This document shows positions 8,456 through 20,400 of a DNA stretch of 26,214 nucleotides, in pieces (within the stretch, counting starts at the first letter, position 1; each line of letters opens with the position of its first letter). The stretch is from IMG/VR virus record IMGVR_UViG_3300021960_000439, positions 1-26,214 of that record. One strand, written 5' to 3'. The notes under the pieces are model-generated. The model had not been told where the DNA came from, made no database searches, and worked only from the letters and a program-made list of their open reading frames with translations. The position numbers were made by a program, and so were the translations under genes. The DNA is from a virus.

Positions 8456-11400
8456 TGGCAACACCACGCAAGACGAAGAATCTATTACCACAGATATTCC
8501 AGACTGATGTAAACGAAAAGTTTTTGTCAGCCACACTGGATCAATTGGTATCAGAGCCTAATCTTAAAAAAGTTTATGGTTATATTGGTCGACAGTTTTC
8601 TCCTACATACAAGTCAGCAGACAACTATATACAAGAAATAAATCAAAGTAGACAGACCTATCAACTTGAACCTAGTACCATAGTTAAAGATGGTCAAGGT
8701 AAAATAAAATTCTTTAGCAGTTACACAGACCTCTTAAACAGAGTTCAATACTATGGTGGTCTTGTTAACAATCATTCACGCTTATTTGAAAACGAAAGTT
8801 ATACATATGATCCACAAATTGACATGGACAAGTTTGTTAACTTTAGTCAGTATTACTGGTTACCTAATGGTCCTGATGCTGTTGACATTTATAGTGGCAA
8901 CGTTGAATTAGAAAAAACATACACAGTTACAAGAGATCAAGCCAGTGGCGAATATAGATTTACCACAGCAGGCGATCAGAACCCAGATGTTATTCTTGCT
9001 AGAGGCGGAACATATCAATTTGAAGTTGATCAAGCAGGTGTACCTTTTTGGATACAGAGTGAGCCAGGTGTTGACGGCAAATTAAACACAGCATTAACTA
9101 TCAGTAACCGTGATGTATTAGGTGTTGAAAACAACGGTGAAGATCAAGGCACTGTAACATTCAGAGTAGCACAAGCAGATGAGCAAGATCGTTGGATATC
9201 AATGACAACTCCATACGATGCAGTTAACTTTACATCATCAGCACGGTATACAGATGTACATGGACAACTAGTCAGCCAGTTTATTGAAAATGAAGGTGGC
9301 TTTGACGGAATCATTAGCGAACTAGATGGCAAGACCATGATCTTTGTTGACCAAGATCAAATACCTAATATACAGACAGATCTAGTAGTTGATCCTAACA
9401 TTGATGAAGAAGCCTGGACAGTTAAAGGCCCTTTTTATACAGCAGAGTATGACGGACATTGGGAAGTAGATCCAGATGAACTTTGGGATAAGGCACAGTT
9501 CCTTCCAGGACAAACAGTACCAGAAGCAGAAAGAGTAGCAGTATGGACAGTTAAACTTGTGCCAATGAGTAACATTCTTAAATTCAATGGCAACATTACC
9601 TGTGTGGCGGGTGATAGAATTGTACAAGAAAAGACTGGTGCTAGTGCAGTTGCTCTAGAAGCGGTTACTAACAGCACAGAAGTTAAAGTTAGATATGAAA
9701 ATGATATCTTATTTCAAGTAGACAACAGCAAAGTTATTAGAATTGACAATATCACACAACCAGTGTATCCTGTGTCAACCCCTAATAACGATTATATGAT
9801 CAGACTGGACAATAGAGATCCAGCAACTGGTACAGTTAGAGCATTTAGCGTAGATGAAAAAGTCTACGTTAAACAAGGTCGCACTAACGCCAATAGAGAA
9901 TTTTACAAAGATTACGATCTACTGTTAAAACCAGTTCCATTGATCACAGCACCACAAGATATTTTATACTATCAAGATGGTGTTGAATCAGCATTTGGTA
10001 AATTTAAAATTGTTGAGCCTACAGGATTTAATATTGATGTTAATGAAGATATCCTAGGTAGAAAAAATTATACATCACCTAATGGTGTAAGATTTACCAA
10101 TGGTCTCAAGGTTAAGTTTGACGTTAATGTAGTTCAAGAAGCATATCGTAATAATGAATACTATGTGGAAGGTGTTGGTCGTGCAATTAAACTAGTACCA
10201 GTAGAGTGGATGGCGACACCAGAAAACTATAATAGTGAAATTTCTGCTAACTATCCAACCGACGTTATTCAAGATTATATTTTAATTAACAGAGGCAGTG
10301 TTGATTTTAACCCATGGTCAAGAAACAACCGTTGGTTCCATGCTGATGTTATCAAAGCAACAACAGACTATAACACACCAGGCTCTGCACCACAGTATGA
10401 TCAAGACGCTCGTGCTGTAAGACCTATCATTGAGTTTGATGCAGACCTACAACTATTTAATAACGGTCGTATAGGCAAGAAGCAGATTGATATCTTAGAT
10501 ACTACTACCACAGATGCGTTTAACAGTTTCCAAGGTCAGAATATCACACAAGCATATGGCATTACTTTAACATCTGGACTAAGAATTATTTTTGCCAATG
10601 ATCATGATCCATTAGTGAAAAATAAAATTTATGTTTTAAATATCATTTATCCTGAATGGGACGGACTAAACGCAGACAAAGGTACACCACAGATTAATCT
10701 TGTTAAAGCAGATGATGGTGACATTGAAGAATGGGACACCACAGTTGTGATGACTGGTACTAATAAAGGATCATCGTGGTGGTATAACGGTGTTAGTTGG
10801 AAAGAAAGTCAACAAAAAACTAAACTACATCAAGAGCCTTTGTTTGATCTATTTGATTCAAATGACATCAGTGTAAGCACATACCTACGCAGTGACTTTG
10901 TAGGTAACAAAATATTTGGATACAAACAAGGCACAGGTAAAGAAGACACAGTATTAGGATTTCCATTAAGTTATAGAAACTTAACCACACAGGGCGAAAT
11001 TGAATTTTATAACTTCTTTGATTATGATACATTTACCTATGGTGTAGATGCAACCACAGTTACAGAATCAACCAGCAAGTACTATCTACATCACATACAA
11101 GATAGAAACACCGTTGCTACAAAAAACATTTGGAACAACATAGTTGAATCTACCAAACAGTATCAAACAGCAACATTTAGTTATGATGGAGAAAGTGCTA
11201 AAACATTTACGCTTGAAACTGCACCTGCACTAGATAGATTAATTCCAAATACCAAAGTATATGTTAATAATAAATTTTTAGCACCAGAACATTGGACACT
11301 GACAGATAAAACAGTTACAGTTACAAGTACCTTAGCAGAAAATGATAAAGTTGACATCTGCTACTTTAGTACTACACCAGGTGCTACTTTGTCATACCAA

Positions 11401-14400
11401 GTGCCTGTTAACCTAGACTTTAACGCACAGAACAAAGACCTAACTAGCCTAACACTTGGACAGTTAAGAAATCATTTATCTACATTAAGTGAAAATACTC
11501 GTAATGTTCAAGGTCCTAGTGTGGGTGCAAACAACTTACGTGATTTAAACTTTAAATCACAAGGTGGACAGATTCTACAGCATTCTGCTCCTGTAAGTTA
11601 TGCTAGTTTATTCTTAACAGATGAAGATGCTAACTTTATAAAAGCATTGAAACATGCACAGCGTGAATATCAGAGATTTAGAAATAAGTTCTTAGAACTC
11701 AGTGTAAGTCTTAACGGTGTTGATGGAGATGATCCTGAACGTGCTGTTGACTTAATTATGAAAGAGTTAACACAGAACAAAAATAATACAATGCCATGGT
11801 ACCACAGTGACATGGTACCGTTTGGTGATAACAAAAGAACAATTAACTATGAAATCTTTAATCCTTTAGATAGACGTTATGAAATTACAAATGTATTCAA
11901 TGACAGTCAGTTAGCAGATAAAGGTGTTCTAGTTTATCTTAATGCAGACCCAGATGCTAAACGAGTCAACAACGCAACAGTTGATGTTGATGCAGACATT
12001 ATCAATAGTGCTAACTATATTTCACCAGAAGGTGTGTTATTTGAAAATAACATGTTGGTTAGATTTGGTAACGCAGTTAATCCGCCAATATATAGAAATA
12101 AAACATATCGTGTTAGTGGCGTTGGCTCTGCTATTGCACTAACAAATGCAAACAACAATGTACAGTTAGTCAAAGGCAGGGACTACGTATTTGATGATAC
12201 ATTGAGTGCAATAACTCTAACAGATCGTGTCACACTTGAAGTTGGTTACAATCTTAAAATTGTAGAGTATAATGATACACACGGATCATATGTACCTGAA
12301 ACACCAACTAAACTAGGTCTATGGCCTAAGTACTATCCAGAACAATTTGAAGACACATCATATAGAACAACTATCAATGTAATCAGAGGACATGATGGAT
12401 CACGTACACCTGCGTTTGGTGACTTTAGAGATACATTATTATTAGAATTAGAAAAACGTATCTACAACAACATCAAAGTTGATGTTAATAATGAAGTGTT
12501 TAAACCAGCAGATGTACAGCCAGGTAAGTTTAGAACCACTGATTATACTAGAAAAGAATTTGATCAGTTACTGAGCACCAGTTTCTTAACATGGGTAGGT
12601 AATAACTCAATTGACTACTCATCAAACACTACATTCCAGGCCAATGATCCATTTACTTGGAACTATGGTAGATTCAGTGATGCACAGGATAGAGAAAAAT
12701 TACCAGGTGGCTGGCGTGGCGTTTACAACTACTACTATGACACAGATGCACCTAACAGAACTCCATGGGAGTCACTAGGCTTTGCTAACAAACCAAGTTG
12801 GTGGGAAGACCGTTATGGTCCTGCACCATACACTGGTGGCAATGCTCTACTATGGGAAGATCTACAAGAAGGTCGCGTATGGAATCCAACAACAAAAACA
12901 TACACTGTGGTTGAAAGATATAAACGTCCTGGGCTAGTAGATCACTACATTCCATGTGATGAAAATGGATATCTAAAAGCACCAGCACAGTATATGGTTT
13001 ACAAGTTTAACAGTCTTGATGGCGCTACTGCTTGGGCACTAGGAGATCAAGGTCCTGCTGAAACAGCATGGCGCCGTTCAAGCGATTATCCATTTGCGGT
13101 ACAGATGGCCATGGCATTGGCTAAACCAGCACGTTACTTTGGTCAATTGATCAACGTACAACAATACTATAAAAATACAACAGTTAATCAATACATTGAC
13201 AAAGACACCAGTGAACACCTAAAACAAAGTGATATCACATACCACGCAGTTGGCAACAAAATAGCACCAGGACATAAATTTGGTGCAGGCTACTTAAACT
13301 GGATTGGTGACTATCTAATTAACCTAGGCATTACTCCTAAAGTTAAATTTGATACATTGATTAAAGAATTTGATATTAATCTTGCCTACAAGATGGCAGG
13401 CTTTACAGATAAACGATATCTAACTGTGTTAGCAGAACAGTATTCACCTACAAGTACCAACGATTCAGTAGTACTTCCACAAGAAAACTATAGAATACAT
13501 TTGGCTAAGAGCACTCCTGTTAAGAAAGTTATTTACAGTGGCGTCATTATAACTAAAACCAACAACGGTTGGTCAGTAAAAGGTTATAACACAGACTTGC
13601 CATATTTTACAATTATTCCAAGTGTGGTCAACAACAACGCTACCAAGATCAAAGTATTAGATCTTGATGCTACTATATTCAATGACTATAAAAAAGAAAA
13701 AATCACAGTACCATATGGTTATGAATTTAAAAATAGACAACAGGTAGTTGATTTCTTAATCAGTTATGAACGTTCTCTAAAAGCACAAGGATTTGTGTTT
13801 AATGATTTAGAAAATGAGTTAGGTGAAATTAAAAACTTTACTCTAAGTGCTAAAGAATTCTTAAACTGGATCCAACAAGGTTGGGCAGTAGGTAATATCT
13901 TAATTCTGAGTCCTGTTAATAACAGTATTAGATTATTAACATCAAATGCTATTGTTGATGGCATCACAGATACTACTCTGGGTTCTAAAGTATTAGATCA
14001 AAACTTTAGAGTTGTTAAGAAAAACAACTATCAAGTTGTTAGATTCCCTGATAGATTTAAAGTAACATTAGATCAAGAAGGACAAACAATTGGTCTTGTT
14101 GAATTAAATCTTGTGCAATATGAACACGTTCTAAGTTTTGATAACGAAACAGTATTCAATGATGTTATCTATAAACCAGAACTAGGTAATAGACAATACA
14201 GATTAAAACTGATTGGACAAGTAACAGCAGACTGGGACGGTAGTTTATCTCCTGGGGGCTTTATCTATAATGATGGCGAAGTTGATCAATGGAGCCAAGG
14301 ACGTGATTACCTCAAAGGCGAATTAGTTGAGTTTAAAGATCAATACTATGTAGCGTTAGAAAATATAACAGCAACCAGTAACTTTGATTTTAGTCAATGG

Positions 14401-17400
14401 GAATTTATTAACAGAGAACAAATTAAATCAGGATTATTACCAAACTTTAGCACTATTGCTAAATTTGGCGAAGCCTATTATAATACATATGATGAAAGTT
14501 TAGAACCAATTAGTCATGCATCAGGACCTGACAGCAATTATGACAGTGGACTGATTGGATTTAAAGACCGCCCATATCTTGATGAACTAGGATTAAGTGA
14601 AGCAACACAGGTTGATCTTTACAAAGGTTATATCAAACAAAAAGGTACTAGAAATGCAGTTAATGCTTTACTAAAAACAGAATTTAATAATATATCAAGT
14701 GAAATTGACTACTACGAAGAATGGGCAATACGTACAGGAGAATATGGGTCAATACAGATTAATCCTTATACAGAAGTAGCACTTGATGAAAAAACTTATA
14801 GTACTAATCCACAGTATCTAGAATATACCAGTTTAGATTCAGGAACTGGAACTCAACAGTTTGGTAAGGGAGACCTGTATAAATCAGAAGGTGAGTACAG
14901 TGGTAATATTGCATTAACTAGAGGTGCTGTTTCTAATGTAGTCAATGATATTAAAACCGCAGGATTTGTTAATGTAGACGATGTTGATGCTACGATCTTT
15001 GATATCAACAACTTTATAGAATTAAACACCATAGTTGATGAAATTGGTACAGGATATACCATATGGTGTGCCAAAGACTTTGACCAAGACTGGAATGTCT
15101 ATAGAGTTTCAGAAACTAATAATGCTGTAACACAGATTGAAAATGCTCTTGATGGATACATCACAATGACCTGTGAAGAACCTCATGAGTTTGTATTAGA
15201 TCAAGTTATTTTACTTAAAAACTTTAATACAGACTTTGACGGCTTCTATAAAGTACAGAAAATTGTATCAGGTAGTAAATTCAATGTTGAATGGGCAGGT
15301 GAGATTAACAATCTCACAACTACTTCAGGTAGAGGACTACTGTTTGAACTAGATAGTTTGAGATTTCCATTTATGGAAGACGTTCGTACATTTGTTCCAA
15401 GAAACGAATGGCGAGTAGGCGAAAAGGTATGGATTGATTCAGTCATGCCTGCAGGTGAATGGGGAGTTTTTGAAAAGAAAAAACCTTATTCGTTTACGCA
15501 ACGCCTACAAAAGAGCGAAAGTGAATTTTCCGCAAATATAGGTTTTGGTCATAGTGTTAAAATGAATGACAACGGAACTATTGTCAGTGTTGGTAACCCT
15601 GACAATCAAAAACAAAGTGGATTTGAAGATATACAAGGTGACGGCAGTATCAATACATTTATTGTTGACAACATATCAGGTAACTTTGTACAAAGTTTTA
15701 ACTACAGACCACTAAGTAACACCACAGCAAAATTTGGACAAAGTGTTGATGTATTAGAAAACACCATGGTAGTAGGTGCACCTGAATCAGAAACTGATAG
15801 AGGTCATGTCTACATTTACACAAAACAACCTGAAGAAACTATATTCCAAAACACACAGGTATTGAGAGGCACCTCTGGTGATAACTTTGGTAACACGGTA
15901 GCATTTAGTAGAGATGGCCTATGGTTGTATGTCTGTGCTCCAGGTGCTGGTAATGTATATGCCTACGGATATGACAACACTGTTAGCACACAAAGTGATG
16001 TAATTACAATTGGTCCTAGCATATTACCAAGTGGTAACGTAACATTATCGTTTACTCCTGACTCTGCAGAAATGATATCAGTACAAAATGGTATTAGAAC
16101 TTATGTAGCAGGTCAAGATTATACCGTTACAGGAAACGTTATAACTTTTGTAACATCAAGACTTCCATCATATAATATTGATACAGCAGTAAGGCAAGTA
16201 CCAGGATACAAATTAGTTGATACAATTACTGCACCAGTAGCAGGTGAAGAATTTGGTTCTGCAATTTCAGTTTCTGCAGAAGGTGCTCAGGTAGGTATTG
16301 GTGCACCAGCCGCAAATGTTACTGTTGGTTCAACAACCTATACAGAAGCAGGTAAAGTTTATGTCTATGACAGAACTATTGAATCATTTAAAGCAACAGG
16401 CGGATTAGTATTCACAACCACAAACCCACTACAAGAAGTTATTCGTGTGTTAATAGATGGTAACGTTATTGAAGCAACAGAATATGCGTGGTCAACTGGC
16501 GGAACCACAGTAACATTTAATTTACCACCAGACATTGGAAGTGTGGTTACCATTGAATCAAATAAATTTAATCTACTGCAAGATCTAACAGGCACACGAC
16601 CACAAGATGGTTCAAGACACGGAACCAGTTTAACTATTTGTTCATTTAACTGTGCTATCTATGTTGGTGCTCCGGGCTTTAATGTCATCACAGGTCAACA
16701 AAATGAACCAGCCAATGCCGCAGTTATTCCAAGTAGAGAATTAGGTACAATTTACCACAGTGGTGCAGTGTTTAAAAATCACAACCAAGGTAGACTATAT
16801 GGTACTATTGCTGGTAAAGCACAGCCAACGGTTACAGCAGGACACAGTATTAGATTAAATGACTTTGAAGTAACCTTCTCAGGAACTAGTTTGTCAAGTG
16901 TTGTCACTGATATCAATGATACTGAAATATTAGGAGTCACAGCAGTAATTGAAGGTTACGTTGACGAAAAATACTATGAAAAAATTAACAGTGGTTGGTA
17001 TAATACAACAACTGATGAACTAGTTTTAAATAGTGAGAATTATCTAATAGATTCAACCACAGTATCTGGTGCTAATTTAATTGTTGCCTTAGACAGCATT
17101 TATCATAATCACTATACCAAGTATGGAAGTGAATGGAGAGACAACGAGGGCAACGTAGCAGTGACCAGCACAGCGTCTATTGCTCTACTAGATCAAGACC
17201 AACACTTAAGATTAAACAGTGACATTACTGTGGCAAGAAACAGACTGCGTGTACTCAGTGGTGTAGGTACTGCTCTAAGTGATCTAGGGTTAGATGTGTT
17301 TGTGCAGATGCAGATTATGACATCACCGTACTTTACATCAGGTGAACGTTTTGGTACTAAGGTAGTGTTAAACAAAGAAGCACATGGCCTATTAATTTCA

Positions 17401-20400
17401 AGTGAACACGGTACTACCAGAGAACAAACACTAACAGACAACGGCACAACCACATTTGACGATGACAGCACCCTATTCAAACGTGATATTGGTAAGAGTG
17501 GTAGTACATATCTATTTGAATTATATGACGATCCAAGAGATAGTTTAGAATTACCAGGACGCTATTCATTTACTCAACAATTTAATCCAGGTGATCTAAA
17601 TGTTAATGATCAGTTTGGATATGCAACAGATATTATTGGCAAATATGTAATAGTCACAGCACCAAATGATGATACTGATGTTGTTGATGGTGGTAGCATT
17701 TACATATTTGAAAATCCAAATGGATACTATGGATGGACACAGGTTGGTGCTCAGGAAACTAAAGTTGACTTAGACACTGTGTCAAGAATGTTTTTATATG
17801 ACAAACAATCAAATAAAATTTTAACTAATTTAGAAACACTTGATCCTAGCAAAGGCAAAATATTAGGTGTGGCAGAAAGTGAAATTGATTATAAAACTGA
17901 ATATGATCCTGCTGTTTATAACAGAGGCACAAATCCTAATGCAGTTATTAATCAACGACTACATTGGAATGGTAACCACGAACATCAAGTTTGGTGGAAC
18001 CTAGGCAAAGTTAGATACATTGACTATGAACAAGGTGATTTAGAATATAGAACCAATAACTGGGCTAGACAATTTCCAGGCAGTACAATACAAGTTTGTG
18101 AATGGGTAGGCAGTAGTTATCTACCAAGTGAATATATTGCCAATGGTGGTAATGGTGTTCCTTTGTATGAAGATGATTCAGCCTATGTGGAATTAACCAT
18201 TGTTAACCAGACCACAGGAATTATATCAAGCAAGTATTACTATTGGGTCTACGACAAAACAGAAGTTACAGACATCAACGGTATTAGACAATTACCAGTT
18301 ACATCAATTGCTGAGTTAATAGATAATCCTAAAGCACAGGATATTCCTTATGCGGCCATTATTAAAAGTAATGCTATCGCATTGTTTAATGTAGGCAGTT
18401 ATTTAAGTGGTACTGACACTATTTTACATGTTGACCATGAACATATTTCAAATGATAAAATTATTCACAGTGAATATGAATTAATTGAAAACAGTCCAAA
18501 CGCTGTGCTACCTACAAAAATTAGAAATAAAATAATTGACAGTCTAAGTGGCATTGATCGTGATGGTAGAGTTGTTCCAGATCCAACATTAAGCGTTGCT
18601 AACAAATATGGTATCAGTATAAGACCAAGACAAAGTGTTGTTAAAAATAGATTTGCGGCATTAGACCAGGTTGTGAGTTTTATTAATACAGAGTTTGCAA
18701 AACTACAGTTAGTTGATGTATTAGATTTTACCAGCCTTAACAAACAAGAGCCAATGCCAACTCAAACCAGTGGACAATGGAACTTAAAAGTTAGCACTGT
18801 TGAAGAATTAAGTTATCTTGACGTTGAAACTTATGCTGTAGGTTATACAGTACTAGTAGAACAAGATACAGACAATGGCGGCCTTTGGGTAATATATGAA
18901 AAAACTTCAGATAATACATGGATTGTTCAAAAGGTACAGAGTTATAAAACCAGCGAATATTGGTCATACAGCGATTGGTATGCTACAGGATATTCAAATG
19001 ACACAGCACCTAAGTTCATTGTTGAGTCAACAAATGCGGCAAGAAAATTAAGTTATGCAGTCAATGACATTATTAAAGTTAATAACGACGGTAATGGTAA
19101 ATGGAGATTACTCAAAGTTGATTCAGATCACAAATTTGTAACTGTAGGTAGAGAAGATGGAACAATACAGATCAGCACCAGTATTAGTGATTTAGAAAAC
19201 AATAGACTAGGGTTTGGCAATCAAGGGTTTGAAGAAGATCGCTTTGATCAAAACCCGTCAACAGAATCAAGATTTATTCTTGAAGGTATTAATACCAACC
19301 TAACATCAGGTGTATTATCTACACTAACTGATGTTAACATCAATGATGTTATCTTTATTGTTCTTAAATATGTATTCACTGAACAACCTTATGTTGATTG
19401 GTTATTTAAAACAAGTTTTGTTTCTGTATTACACAAATTACGTGCTTTAACACAGCCAGCAAACTATGTTAGAGATAATCAAACTTACTATGAGTCTTAT
19501 ATTGAGGAAGTTAAACCATACAAAACAAAACTTAGAGAATATGTATTAGACTATACCAAAACTGATACCTATGAAGGCTCTGTAACAGACTTTGACTTAC
19601 CTGCATACTACGATAGAACCTTAAAAGTATTCCGCTCACCAAGTGGCGAAGTAACCTATGACGGTGAACTACTAGCAAACAATGCAGAGTATCGTGATTG
19701 GTACGATAATAAGAATTATGAGATTAATTCAATAACTGTAACTAATCCAGGCAGTGGCTACACTGAAATACCTGAAATCACAATTACTAATCCTGGTGGC
19801 ACTGGCGCTAATGCTCGTGCAAGAGCAACATTAGATTTTGATACAGGAACTATTACAGCAATCACAGTTACTAATACAGGTAGTGGATATAACAGAAATG
19901 TTGTTGTTACTATCAACGGCAACGGTACAGGTGCAACTGCTAGAGCAGACTTGATTAATAATCAAGTACGTGGTATCAAGTCATATATGACATTTGACAG
20001 AATTACATTTAATACCACAGTGCCAGACTGGAAAGCCAATACAAAATATACTGTAGGTGATGTTGTTACGTACTCAGGACAAGCATATAACTTTACTGCT
20101 AACATGACATCTACATCAACATTTGACTTTACTAATGTAGCAGTTACAGGATCAAATGTGTTTACAAATTCAAATGATAGAATTAGTTCATACTACAATC
20201 CAACTAAAGACATGGCACAGATTGAAATTACAGAAGCCAATGTTGTCGTAGCAAACACAACAACTAACTCTACTAGAATTTATGTTGACGGTCTACAGAC
20301 AAGAGTAAAAGATCTACATAGAGGTATGTTTATCAGTGGCGGAGAAGCAAACAATACAGTAATTACTGGAGTAGTTAGTAATGTTGCTACAAATACCTAT

